Source of the DNA: Phenylobacterium sp.
GTDB taxonomy: Bacteria > Pseudomonadota > Alphaproteobacteria > Caulobacterales > Caulobacteraceae
DNA: 64,000 bases
NCBI GenBank assembly: GCA_017991675.1
Contig: JAGOQB010000001.1
Location: forward strand, 427,165-491,164
Direction of reading: 5' to 3'
The position numbers were made by a program, and so were the translations under genes. This document shows positions 21,553-29,641 of this stretch, piece after piece (position 1 is the first letter of the stretch; each line of letters starts with the position of its first letter). Below the pieces are notes generated by a model. It was not told where the DNA came from, did not search any database, and was given only the letters and a program-made list of their open reading frames with translations.

Positions 21553-22203
21553 ATGCCAGAAGTGGTTCTGACCGGCGCGGCCGGGCGGATCGAGGGTCGA
21601 TACACCCAGGGCAAGAGCCCGACGTCGCCAATCGCGCTGATCCTGCACCCGCACCCCAAGGCCGGCGGGCAGATGAACCATCCCGTGGCGGTGCAGCTCT
21701 TCCACCTGTTCATGAAGCGCGGCTTCTCGACCCTGCGGTTCAACTTCCGCGGCGTCGGCCGCAGCCAGGGCGAGTTCGACTCCGGCATCGGCGAACTGGC
21801 CGACGCGGCCACCGCGCTCGATTGGCTGCAGTCGACCAACCCCGCCGCCTCGCAGTGCTGGGTCGCCGGCTACTCGTTCGGCGCCTGGATCGGCATGCAG
21901 CTGCTGATGCGCCGCCCGGAAACCGACGGCTTCATCAGCGTCTCGCCGCCGACCAACATGTACGACTTCAGCTTCCTGGCGCCCTGCCCGGCCTCGGGCC
22001 TGATCCTGCACGGCGGCGCCGACACGGTCGTTCCGCCGGTCGAGGTCGAGCGCGTGGTCTCCAAGCTGCGCACCCAGAAGGGCATCGTCATCGACCACGA
22101 GGTCGTCGACGGCGCCAGCCACTTCTGGGCCGAGCACCTGCCCGAAGTCGAAAAGCGCGTCGGCGCCTATCTCGACAAGCGCATCGAAGCCGACCCGATC
22201 TAA
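21553..22203 (+). CDS. Alpha/beta hydrolase
   Basis: Cytosolic hydrolase of 216 residues. Conserved parts are LILHPHPKAGGQMNH, FNFRGVGRSQGEFD and the nucleophile elbow GYSFGAW; the acid and His of the triad are probably in HGGADTVVPP and DGASHFW. It resembles the dienelactone-hydrolase-like/YpfH-type alpha/beta hydrolases common in alphaproteobacteria; the substrate is unknown. It is transcribed away from iscR. The start is preceded by GAGAGGA. Confidence 0.88.
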   Translation: MPEVVLTGAAGRIEGRYTQGKSPTSPIALILHPHPKAGGQMNHPVAVQLFHLFMKRGFSTLRFNFRGVGRSQGEFDSGIGELADAATALDWLQSTNPAASQCWVAGYSFGAWIGMQLLMRRPETDGFISVSPPTNMYDFSFLAPCPASGLILHGGADTVVPPVEVERVVSKLRTQKGIVIDHEVVDGASHFWAEHLPEVEKRVGAYLDKRIEADPI

Positions 22204-22212
22204 CACAACCAA

Positions 22213-22236
22213 TTGCTCCCCCTTTGGGGAGAGCAA
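22213..22236 (+). terminator. Possible terminator after the alpha/beta hydrolase gene
   Basis: TTGCTCCCC and GGGGAGAGCAA pair around a TTT loop with one bulged A, ten bases after the stop codon. It lacks a clear U-tract. Confidence 0.4.
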
Positions 22237-22242
22237 TCTCAA

Positions 22243-22388
22243 GTGTCATCCCGGTTTCGGCCGATAGGCCGAAGACCGGGACCTATGAACACCTGATCCT
22301 CCAAGATACGGCGAACACATCGCCCCTTTCTGGGCGCGAGGCGCGAATGGGTCCCGGACAGCCGCTTCCGCGGCTTCCGGGATGACAC
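22243..22388. repeat. 146-bp intergenic repeat with 12-bp inverted ends, copy 1
   Basis: The element begins GTGTCATCCCGG and ends with the exact reverse complement CCGGGATGACAC. Inside the left end is a hairpin, TTTCGGCC...GGCCGAAGACCGGGA. A second copy with the same ends and the same left hairpin lies at 46780-46924. It sits between the 3' ends of convergent genes (hydrolase and M20 amidohydrolase). It has no coding capacity and is probably a non-autonomous palindromic intergenic repeat. Confidence 0.8.
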
Positions 22389-22409
22389 CTAAGCGCCCCA
22401 CGGCTCCGC

Positions 22410-23708
22410 CTACTTCGCCGCCAGGTAATCCAGCGCCAGCAGCGCCTGAGCCCGCACGCCGGTCTCCATGGCCTTCTCGTCGACGTCGAAGAACGGCGAG
22501 TGGTTGCCGCCCTTCGGATTGCCGACGCCCAGGTGATAGAAGAACCCTGGGATCTCCTTCTGGAAGTACGAGAAGTCCTCGGCCCCCATGATGTAGTCGA
22601 TGTCGTCGGCGACCTGCCCTTTCGCCGCGCGCGTCAGGGTCGGTTTCATCTGCGCCGAGAGCGCGCGGTTGTTGTCGGTCACCGGGTTCGGCTGGCCCCA
22701 GTCGATCTTGCCGCTCGCGCCATAGCGTTCCGTGATCGAGGCCACCGCCTTGTCGGCGCGGGCCATGACGTCGGTGCGCATGCCCGGATCGAAGGTCCGC
22801 AGCGTCCCGGTCATCTTCATGTCCTCGGGAATGATGTTGTAGCGCAGCCCGCCCTGCAGGGTGGCGATGGTCAGCACCGTCGGGGTCTTCGAGACGTTGA
22901 TCTGGCGCGAGGTGATCTGGTTGAAGGCGGTGACGATGTCGGCGGTCATCGACGACATGTCGATGCCCTGCCACGGCATCGAGCCGTGCGCCTGCTTGCC
23001 CTTCAGGTGGATCTCGAAACGGTCGGAGGCGGCCATCATCGGGCCCGGACGCCAGACCAGCATGCCGACCGGTCCGGGGAAGGCGTGCAGGCCGAAGATC
23101 GCATCGACCTTCGGATTGCTCAGCGCGCCTTCCTTGATCATCAGCGGCGCGCCGCCTTCCTCGCCCGGCGGCGGGCCTTCCTCGGCCGGCTGGAAGACGA
23201 AGACCACCGTGCCCTCGATCTGGTCCTTCATCCCGGCCAGGATCTCGGCCGTACCCATCAGGATCGCCACATGGCTGTCGTGGCCGCAGGCGTGCATCAC
23301 CGGCACCGTCTGTCCAAGGTACTTGCCCGTCGCCTTCGAGGCGAACGGCAGGCCGGTCTGCTCGGCCACCGGCAGGGCGTCCATGTCGGCGCGCAGGGCC
23401 ACGACCTTACCGGGCTTGCCGCCCTTCAGGATGCCGACCACGCCGGTCTTGCCGACGCCGGTGCGCACTTCCAGGCCCAGCTTGCGCAGGTGGTCGGCGA
23501 CGATCTTGGCCGTGCGGACCTCGCTGTTGGAGAGCTCCGGATGCTCATGGAAGTCCCGCCGCCAGGCGATCACCTTCGGCTGCAGCGCCGCAGCTTGGGC
23601 GAACACCGCCGCGTCGTAGGGCTTGGCGGCCGGCGCTTCCTGAGCCGCCGCGCTTCCCGTAATCGCCAACACCGCGGCGACGCCCGCCAGCCAGACCCGT
23701 TTCGACAT
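22410..23708 (-). CDS. Exported M20 family amidohydrolase (hippurate hydrolase-like)
   Basis: Metal-dependent amidohydrolase of 432 residues with a signal peptide (WLAGVAAVLAITGSAAAQ), so it is probably periplasmic. M20D landmarks are MHACGHDSHVAILMG, the metal-bridging EE in PAEEGPPPGEEGG, GLHAFP and GAEDFSYF near the end. The family removes acyl groups from N-acyl amino acids or cleaves dipeptides; the substrate here is open. It follows anmK by 15 bases with an AGGAGCC site, so the two are likely an operon. Confidence 0.9.
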   Translation of the reverse strand: MSKRVWLAGVAAVLAITGSAAAQEAPAAKPYDAAVFAQAAALQPKVIAWRRDFHEHPELSNSEVRTAKIVADHLRKLGLEVRTGVGKTGVVGILKGGKPGKVVALRADMDALPVAEQTGLPFASKATGKYLGQTVPVMHACGHDSHVAILMGTAEILAGMKDQIEGTVVFVFQPAEEGPPPGEEGGAPLMIKEGALSNPKVDAIFGLHAFPGPVGMLVWRPGPMMAASDRFEIHLKGKQAHGSMPWQGIDMSSMTADIVTAFNQITSRQINVSKTPTVLTIATLQGGLRYNIIPEDMKMTGTLRTFDPGMRTDVMARADKAVASITERYGASGKIDWGQPNPVTDNNRALSAQMKPTLTRAAKGQVADDIDYIMGAEDFSYFQKEIPGFFYHLGVGNPKGGNHSPFFDVDEKAMETGVRAQALLALDYLAAK

Positions 23709-23723
23709 GTAGGCTCCTAAACC

Positions 23724-24836
23724 CTAGCGGTTCGGGCGGGCGATGCGCCCACCGGTCATCGGCGCAGCCACGCCGGTAGTCTTGGGAAACGAGATCGGCA
23801 GCCCCCGCGCGGTGCGCGCCGCCAGATAGGCGAAGGCCTCGGCCTCGATGGAATCGCCGCGCCAGCCGTGGTCCTCGGCGGTCGTGACCGGCACGGCCAG
23901 CCGCTCGGCGAAGGCCGCCATCAGCGACGGATTGCGCCGCCCGCCGCCGCAGACGATCAGCTCGGTGGGCGTGCCGCCCATCACGTTGAAGCCCAGCTTC
24001 AGCGCCTCGGCGGTGAACGCCACCAGGGTCGCGGCCGCGTCCTCCAGGCGCAGGGCCTCCAGCGTCTCCAGCGAAAAATCGTAGCGATCCAGCGACTTGG
24101 GCGGCGGCGCCTGGAAGTACGGATGGGCCAGCAGCCCGCTCAGCACCACCTCGTCGGCCTGGCCGACGCTGGCGTACCTGCCGCCCTCGTCGAAGCGGCC
24201 GGCCCCGCGCGACTGCATCAGAAGGTCGATCATGCCGTTGCCCGGCCCGGTGTCGAAGGCGGCGATGTCCTCGCCCCCCGACCAGAAGGTGACGTTGGCC
24301 ACCCCGCCGACGTTCAGCACCGCCAGCGGCGCGGCCATCCCGGCGCCCCTTGCCCGCGCCAGGTGATAGATCGGCGCCAGCGGCGCGCCCTCCCCGCCCG
24401 CGGCGACGTCGGCGGTGCGGAAGTCGTAGGCCACCGGCACGCCGCTCGCGTCGGCCAACCGTTGGGCGTCGCCCAGTTGCACCGTGCGTCCGACCACGCC
24501 GTCCTGCGGCCGCTCGTGCAGCACGGTCTGGCCGTGCATGCCGATCAGGTCGATGTCGGACCAGGTAAGGCCGTTCTGGGCGAGGAATTCCTCGGCCGCC
24601 TCGAAGTGCTCGCGGGCCACAGCCTCGGCGGCCGGGGCGAAGGATGGGGGCTCGGGCTCGCCGCGCTCCCAGGCCATCGCCGCATGGGTCGCCTCGAGCA
24701 CGGCCGCGCGGGTTTCCTCGCTCAGCTTGCGCTCGCCGGCCGGCCCGAAGGCGAAGATCGTTTCGCCGTCGGTCTCCAGGATCGCCATGTCGCAGGCGTC
24801 CAGGGACGTGCCGGTCATGAAGCCCAGAACTCGCAT
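23724..24836 (-). CDS. anmK: Anhydro-N-acetylmuramic acid kinase
   Basis: Cell-wall recycling kinase of 370 residues that opens and phosphorylates 1,6-anhydro-MurNAc to MurNAc-6-P. Landmarks are GFMTGTSLDACDMAI (the usual GxMSGTSxDG with Thr and Ala variants), GMHGQTVLHERP, LNVGGVANVT, FDTGPGN and CGGGRRNP. It is followed closely by the M20 amidohydrolase gene. It is divergent from tyrS, and a 16-bp palindrome lies just upstream of the start. Confidence 0.93.
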   Translation of the reverse strand: MRVLGFMTGTSLDACDMAILETDGETIFAFGPAGERKLSEETRAAVLEATHAAMAWERGEPEPPSFAPAAEAVAREHFEAAEEFLAQNGLTWSDIDLIGMHGQTVLHERPQDGVVGRTVQLGDAQRLADASGVPVAYDFRTADVAAGGEGAPLAPIYHLARARGAGMAAPLAVLNVGGVANVTFWSGGEDIAAFDTGPGNGMIDLLMQSRGAGRFDEGGRYASVGQADEVVLSGLLAHPYFQAPPPKSLDRYDFSLETLEALRLEDAAATLVAFTAEALKLGFNVMGGTPTELIVCGGGRRNPSLMAAFAERLAVPVTTAEDHGWRGDSIEAEAFAYLAARTARGLPISFPKTTGVAAPMTGGRIARPNR

Positions 24837-24851
24837 GCCAGCTTGACTGCC

Positions 24852-24867
24852 ACGGCCCGCGGGCCGT
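24852..24867. promoter_or_regulatory. Perfect 16-bp palindrome between anmK and tyrS
   Basis: ACGGCCCGCGGGCCGT is self-complementary and lies 15 bases upstream of the anmK start in the divergent region (24837-25097). It could be an operator or a 5'-UTR hairpin; no protein can be assigned. Confidence 0.35.
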
Positions 24868-25097
24868 AGCTAGAGCCCATGATCATCCGCGCCCCCCTCG
24901 CTGGCCGCTATTACCGCCTGCCCTAAAGCAGGCGCGGAACGATCTCTTGCGCCACCCGTAACGGTCGGCGCCCGCACCCCAAGGAAAGACGGTCTCCGGC
25001 CCCACGCCGCCTAGGAGCCTGTCAGATGTCCCTCGAAATTACAGACAATCGCGTGTTAGAGCGCGCCTCTGAATCCCCGACGCCAGAAGAACGCCCC

Positions 25098-26354
25098 ATG
25101 TCCGAACAGCCGTTCAAGTCCGAGTTCCTGCGCACCATGCAGGAGCGCGGCTACATCCATCAGATCACCCACCCGGCCGAGCTCGACGAAGCCGCGCTGA
25201 AGGGTCCGATCACGGCCTACATCGGGTTCGACGCCACCGCCGCCTCGCTGCACGTCGGTCACATGATCCAGATCATGATGCTGCGCCGCCTGCAGCAGGC
25301 CGGCCACAAACCCATCGTGCTGATGGGCGGGGGCACCACCAAGGTCGGCGACCCGACCGACAAGGACGGCCAACGCCCGCTGCTCACCCACGAGCAGATC
25401 CAGGGCAACATCGCCACCATCAAGGGCACGTTCCAGCGCTTCCTGACCTTCGGCGACGGCCCCACCGATGCGATCATGGTCGATAACGACGAGTGGCTGT
25501 CCAAGTTCGGCTACGTCGAGTTCCTGCGGAACTACGGGGTGCACTTCACGGTCAACCGGATGCTGGCCTTCGACAGCGTCAAGGCCCGGCTCGATCGCGA
25601 GCAGCCGATGACCTTCCTCGAGTTCAACTACATGCTCATGCAGTCGGTCGACTTCCTGGAGCTGGAACGCGCCCACGGCTGCCTGCTGCAGATGGGCGGC
25701 TCCGACCAGTGGGGCAACATCGTCAACGGCGTCGAACTGATCCGGCGCGTCGACCAGAAGCCCTCCTTCGGCCTGACCACTCCGCTGCTCTCGACCGCCT
25801 CGGGCCAGAAGATGGGCAAGACGGTCGGCGGCGCGGTCTGGCTCAACGCCGACATGCGCAGCCCGTACGACTACTGGCAGTTCTGGCGCAACACCGAGGA
25901 CGCCGACGTCGGCCGCTTCATGCGCCTGTTCACCGACCTGCCGATGGATGAGATCGCCCGCTACGAGGCCATGCAGGGCGCCGACATCAACGAGGCCAAG
26001 AAGGTGCTCGCCGGCGAGGCCACGCGCATGCTGCACGGCGAGGACGCCGCCGCCGCCGCCGCCGAGGCCGCCCGCGTGGCCTTCGAGGTCGGCTCGGTGT
26101 CCGGCGACATGCCGACCCACGAGGTCCCTGCGGCCGATCTGGCCGGTGGGATCATGCTGGCCGCCCTGGCCCACGACGCCGGCCTGGCCGGTTCGCGGGG
26201 CGAGGCCCGCCGCCTGGCCCAGGGCGGCGGCCTGCGGGTCAACGACCAGGCCGAGGCCGACGCCGGGCGCACGATCACCTCCGCCGACCTCGTCGACGGC
26301 GTGGTCAAGCTCTCGGCCGGCAAGAAGAAGATCGTCCTGGTGAAGCCGGTCTGA
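25098..26354 (+). CDS. tyrS: Tyrosyl-tRNA synthetase
   Basis: Class I aminoacyl-tRNA synthetase of 418 residues charging tRNA-Tyr. It has the HIGH-type signature LHVGHMIQ, the tyrosine-site segment [11 protein letters not shown], the KMSKS-type loop QKMGKTVGG, and a C-terminal S4-like RNA-binding domain ([17 protein letters not shown]). The start at 25098 was chosen because [20 protein letters not shown] matches the usual N-terminus. An in-frame ATG at 25026 with a much better ribosome site (AGGAG) would add 24 residues and cannot be excluded. Confidence 0.95.
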   Translation: MSEQPFKSEFLRTMQERGYIHQITHPAELDEAALKGPITAYIGFDATAASLHVGHMIQIMMLRRLQQAGHKPIVLMGGGTTKVGDPTDKDGQRPLLTHEQIQGNIATIKGTFQRFLTFGDGPTDAIMVDNDEWLSKFGYVEFLRNYGVHFTVNRMLAFDSVKARLDREQPMTFLEFNYMLMQSVDFLELERAHGCLLQMGGSDQWGNIVNGVELIRRVDQKPSFGLTTPLLSTASGQKMGKTVGGAVWLNADMRSPYDYWQFWRNTEDADVGRFMRLFTDLPMDEIARYEAMQGADINEAKKVLAGEATRMLHGEDAAAAAAEAARVAFEVGSVSGDMPTHEVPAADLAGGIMLAALAHDAGLAGSRGEARRLAQGGGLRVNDQAEADAGRTITSADLVDGVVKLSAGKKKIVLVKPV

Positions 26355-26363
26355 CCCCTCTGC

Positions 26364-26467
26364 TCGTCATGACCGGGCTTGCCCCGGCCATCCATAAACG
26401 CTGAATTCTGAGTTCAACCTCGCCGGTTCGTGCGTATGGGTCACCGGGACAAGCCCGGTGATGACGA
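26364..26467. repeat. About 104-bp palindromic intergenic repeat (TCGTCAT ends), copy 1
   Basis: It begins TCGTCATGACCGGGCTTG and ends ACAAGCCCGGTGATGACGA, so the ends pair over about 20 bases. The related copy at 30970-31076 shares the terminal sequence and the CCGGCCATCCATA segment. It lies between tyrS and bcp. Confidence 0.7.
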
Positions 26468-26494
26468 ACGGGCTGGAGGCCGTGGAGAACCGCA

Positions 26495-26959
26495 ATGTCC
26501 GCACTGACCGAAGGCGCGGCCGCGCCGAACTTCGAACTGCAAGGCGCGAGCGGCCCGGTGACGCTGGCCGACTTCGCCGGCAAGCCGCTGGTCGTCTATT
26601 TCTATCCGAAGGACGACACCTCCGGCTGCACCAAGGAGGCCCAGGAGTTCACAGCCCTGGCCGCCGACTTCGCCCAGACCGGCGTCGCCCTGCTCGGCGT
26701 CTCCAAGGACAGCCTCGCCAGTCACGCGAAGTTTACAGCCAAATACGACCTGGCCGTTCCGCTCGCCTCCGACCCGGAGGGCGCGATGATCGAGGCCTAT
26801 GGCTCCTGGGTCGAAAAGAACATGTACGGCCGCAAGTACATGGGCATCGAGCGCTCGACCTTCCTGATCGACGCGAACGGCAAGCTGGCTCGGATCTGGC
26901 GCAAGGTTCGCGTCCCCGGCCACGCCGCCGAGGTGCTGAAAGCCGCGCAATCCCTTTGA
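26495..26959 (+). CDS. bcp: Thioredoxin-dependent peroxiredoxin, BCP family (1-Cys type)
   Basis: Peroxide-reducing enzyme of 154 residues. The catalytic motif YPKDDTSGCTKEAQEF contains the peroxidatic Cys45. The position five residues later, which holds the resolving Cys in E. coli Bcp, is Gln50, and no other Cys is present, so it needs an external thiol partner (1-Cys mechanism). GKLARIWRKVRVPGHA near the end is typical. The gene lies alone between two non-coding stretches. Confidence 0.93.
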   Translation: MSALTEGAAAPNFELQGASGPVTLADFAGKPLVVYFYPKDDTSGCTKEAQEFTALAADFAQTGVALLGVSKDSLASHAKFTAKYDLAVPLASDPEGAMIEAYGSWVEKNMYGRKYMGIERSTFLIDANGKLARIWRKVRVPGHAAEVLKAAQSL

Positions 26960-27259
26960 TTGTTAAGCTTGCCGCGCTGCGGCTGCTCGCCGCAGCGCGA
27001 CGCCTGACCGCACCCGCCGACCGGAACCCCGCGCCGTCGCCGCTGTTGTAGATTTGTCGCGCCGGGCCTTTGTCCAGCCAAGGTTCGGCAAGTCCGACAG
27101 CCGTGAGCTAGCGGGACCATTCAGGTCCTGTTAACCACGATCAACGAGACTCGATCGCCGCTCGGCGCCCCTACGTTGCAGCGTGAAGACGCTTGCACGC
27201 GCGCCAATTCTCATTGCATATCGCGCCGTTCCCCCGAGTTCGTAGCCGATACGGTGAGA
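26960..27259. other. 300-base intergenic region upstream of the M23-bactofilin pair
   Basis: No gene is supported here. A 10-bp stem (CGCGCTGCGG / CCGCAGCGCG, 26973-26999) just after bcp may end its transcript but lacks a U-tract. The rest should contain the promoter of the M23 peptidase-bactofilin operon. I see TTAACC at 27131 but no full CtrA box (TTAA-N7-TTAA). Confidence 0.5.
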
Positions 27260-28417
27260 ATGACACGCTTCGCGCGCCTTCGCCGATCGCTTGTAGAGCT
27301 GTTTCCTGAGCGACACCTCTACATCCGCTCTGGCGGTGAAATGCGTTCCTTCGTCCTGACCACCGGCCGCCAGATGGCGATCGCCGGCGGTGTCGCTGCC
27401 GGCGCGCTGTGGATGGGCGTCAGCACCGCGGCGATGATGGTCAACGCCATGGCGGTCTCCAGCCACGACCAGCAGCTGGCCCGCATGCAGGCCAAGTCCG
27501 AACGCCTGGTCGCCGACCGCGAGGCCCGCCTCAACAGCGCCATGGTGCAGCTGAACCAGGCCGAAGGCGGCATCGGCGCCCTCGCCGCCAGCGTCGAGAA
27601 CCGCCACGCGGCCCTCGCCATGCTGCTGACCGAGTTCAAGGGCCAGCCGGGCGCCCAGGCCGCCCTCGCCCCGGCCATCGCCAAAGCGACTAGCGCCTCG
27701 ACCGAGGTCGGGCCGATGCGCCGCATCGAACTCGTCCGCGCCGGCCAGGAACGCCTGATCGACGCCGCCGACGACTTCGCCAAGACCCGCGCCGACCGCC
27801 TGCGCCTGGCCTTCCGCCTCGCCGGCCTGACCCCGTCGACCTTCGTGCCCAAGGGCGGTTCGCTGGGCGGCCCGCTGATCGAGGCCAAGGACCCTCGCGC
27901 CCTGGCCGCCGTCCTCGACGTCGACGAGGACTTCGCCGAACGCATCCAGCATGCGGCGACCAACCTTTCCGAAGCCGGCGCGCTGGTCGACGCAGCCGCC
28001 AAGCTGCCGTTCGCCCGTCCGACCACCGCCGCGGCCCAGACCAGCAGCTACGGCGTCCGGTTCGACCCGTTCACCCGCCGCCCGGCCTTCCATTCGGGTC
28101 TCGACTTCGCCGGCCCGACCAACACCCCGATCTATTCGACCGCGCCGGGCGTGGTGTCGTTCACGGGCGTGCGCTCCGGCTACGGCAACACCATCGAGAT
28201 TGACCACGGTCGCGGTTTCAAGACCCGCTACGCCCACCTGCAGGCCATCGGCGTGCGTCCGGGCGAGCGTGTGACCGTCGGCAGCCGGATCGGCGGCATG
28301 GGCTCCACAGGCCGGTCCACCGGACCGCACCTGCACTACGAGGTCTGGGTCAATGGTAGGGCCCAGAACCCGTCGCGTTTCGTAAAGGCTGGCGATTATG
28401 TTCTCCAAGGCGGTTAA
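27260..28417 (+). CDS. Membrane-anchored M23 (LytM) peptidoglycan endopeptidase
   Basis: Envelope peptidase of 385 residues. A short cytoplasmic N-terminus (ERHLYIRSGGEMRSFVLTT) precedes one membrane segment (about 37-58), then a coiled coil (about 68-105), a linker, and a C-terminal M23 domain. The Zn ligands are intact: H278 and D282 in HSGLDFAG and the HLH motif at 357-359, so it should be active on peptide crosslinks. It overlaps the bactofilin gene by 20 bases. This layout equals the LmdC-BacA morphogenetic pair described in stalked and budding alphaproteobacteria, where the N-terminus binds the bactofilin polymer. The ATG at 27260 is chosen; a GTG at 27254 is an alternative. Confidence 0.92.
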   Translation: MTRFARLRRSLVELFPERHLYIRSGGEMRSFVLTTGRQMAIAGGVAAGALWMGVSTAAMMVNAMAVSSHDQQLARMQAKSERLVADREARLNSAMVQLNQAEGGIGALAASVENRHAALAMLLTEFKGQPGAQAALAPAIAKATSASTEVGPMRRIELVRAGQERLIDAADDFAKTRADRLRLAFRLAGLTPSTFVPKGGSLGGPLIEAKDPRALAAVLDVDEDFAERIQHAATNLSEAGALVDAAAKLPFARPTTAAAQTSSYGVRFDPFTRRPAFHSGLDFAGPTNTPIYSTAPGVVSFTGVRSGYGNTIEIDHGRGFKTRYAHLQAIGVRPGERVTVGSRIGGMGSTGRSTGPHLHYEVWVNGRAQNPSRFVKAGDYVLQGG

Positions 28418-28835
28418 GCCCGGGAAGACGTCCGATGCGTCCCCGTCGCCCTCGGCCGGCGAGCGCAAGGCGCCCAAGCCCGCCTCCCTCATCAGCCAGG
28501 ACCTCACCCTCGAAGGCGGCGTCGTCGGCGAGGGCGAACTGCACGTCGACGGCGTCATTCGCGGCGATGTCCGCGTCGGCCGCCTGACGCTTGGCGACAC
28601 CGGCCATATCGAAGGCTCGATCACCGCCGAGACCATCGACATCCGCGGCCGGGTGATCGGCACGATCACCGCCAAGCAGGTGCGCCTGTTCGGCACCGCC
28701 TATGTCGACGGCGACATCACCCACGAGCAGCTCTCGGTCGAGACCGGCGCCTTCTTCCAGGGCCGCAGCCTGAAATTCCAGCGCCCTGCGCCGGTCGCCC
28801 TCGCCGCGCCCGAGCCGGAAGCCCAGACTGCCTAG
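28398..28835 (+). CDS. Bactofilin
   Basis: Cytoskeletal polymer protein of 145 residues. A basic, Pro/Ser-rich N-terminal tail (1-30) leads into the beta-helical core (about 32-115: ISQDLTLEGGVVGEGELHVDG, GHIEGSITAE, RGRVIGTITA, YVDGDI) and a short Pro/Ala-rich C-terminus. Bactofilins self-assemble without nucleotide, bind the membrane through the N-terminus and localise peptidoglycan enzymes. The 20-base overlap with the upstream M23 peptidase gene points to coupled translation and joint function in cell shape or stalk growth. Confidence 0.95.
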   Translation: MFSKAVKPGKTSDASPSPSAGERKAPKPASLISQDLTLEGGVVGEGELHVDGVIRGDVRVGRLTLGDTGHIEGSITAETIDIRGRVIGTITAKQVRLFGTAYVDGDITHEQLSVETGAFFQGRSLKFQRPAPVALAAPEPEAQTA

Positions 28836-28841
28836 GTCGAC

Positions 28842-29549
28842 TCAGCCCGCGTTCTCGTAGGCCCCGTTCTTCAAGAGCGGCACGCAGTGGCTGACATTCA
28901 GCTCGGCGGCGATATCGACGTCGAGCGCATGTTCCTTCTCGATCAGTTCCACGCCTGACCGGCAGGTCCGCAAGGTCGCCTCCAGATGCGGCCGCGCGCT
29001 CAGGAAGGCATGGCGGGCCACCACGGCCTCGCACTCGCCGTCGAAGCCGATCGCCTCGATCACCGCCCCGGCCCCCAGCAGGTCCTCGATCGCCGGCCGC
29101 AGGGAGCCGTCAGGCCAAAGCTCGCCAGCCGGAATGACCGCAATGTCGCGCCCCTCGGCCAGGGTCACCGCCTTGGCCGCCACCGCCTGGGCGTTGCGCA
29201 GGCAGCCGGCCAGCACGCTCGCCCGGCCGCAAGCCAGCGACAGCCGTGATCCGTTCGGCGAGGGCAGCAACAGCCGCTCGCCCGGATTGAGCTTCATCAG
29301 GCTGGCTGGCGACAGGCTGAGCTGGCCTCCAGCCCCGCGGCTCGCCGCCAGGCGCGCGCCCACCCGCTCGGCCTCAGCCCGCGCCGCATCCTCGTCGCCA
29401 TAGGGAAAGGGGTGGACCCGCGCCTGGCGGTGGACCGCCACGTCGACCGCCGTCGAGAACGACAGGACGTCGACGATCACCACGACTGCGGCGCGGTCAC
29501 GCAGCAGTTCGACGCCCTTCAGGCCCCACTCGCAATGAACCTTCTGCAT
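28842..29549 (-). CDS. 2-phosphosulfolactate phosphatase family protein (ComB-like)
   Basis: A 235-residue protein with ComB family landmarks: VIVDVLSFSTAVDVAV near the N-terminus, LPSPNGSRLS, CLRNAQAVA, and the ELWPDGSLRPAIEDLLGAGA segment. In methanogens ComB makes sulfolactate for coenzyme M; many bacteria without coenzyme M carry homologues whose role is unclear. The start follows GGAGGCGTG. It is downstream of prfB on the same strand and converges on the bactofilin gene with only 6 bases between stops. Confidence 0.85.
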   Translation of the reverse strand: MQKVHCEWGLKGVELLRDRAAVVVIVDVLSFSTAVDVAVHRQARVHPFPYGDEDAARAEAERVGARLAASRGAGGQLSLSPASLMKLNPGERLLLPSPNGSRLSLACGRASVLAGCLRNAQAVAAKAVTLAEGRDIAVIPAGELWPDGSLRPAIEDLLGAGAVIEAIGFDGECEAVVARHAFLSARPHLEATLRTCRSGVELIEKEHALDVDIAAELNVSHCVPLLKNGAYENAG

Positions 29550-29610
29550 CACGCGCCTCCATGGCGATCGAACGCCGTTCTGAGGACGAATGCAAACGCG
29601 GCTGTGGCGA

Positions 29611-29634
29611 TCCCCTCCCCGCGCGGGGGAGGGA
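29611..29634 (-). terminator. GC-rich inverted repeat after prfB
   Basis: TCCCCTCCCCGC and GCGGGGGAGGGA nearly pair and lie a few bases past the prfB stop. It may reduce read-through into the ComB-like gene; the U-rich tract is short (on the minus strand the stem is preceded, not followed, by AATTT). Confidence 0.3.
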
Positions 29635-29641
29635 AATTCGC

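Noticed and set aside
22201-22400. CRISPR-like array from the repeated GTGTCATCCCGG units
   Set aside because: The two terminal units are inverted, not direct repeats, with no regular spacers and no cas genes.
27131-27146. TTAACCACGATCAACG upstream of the M23-bactofilin pair as a CtrA box
   Set aside because: The second half-site is CAAC rather than TTAA, and no second near-match is close by. The similar TTAA near 34871 has spacing 8 rather than 7.
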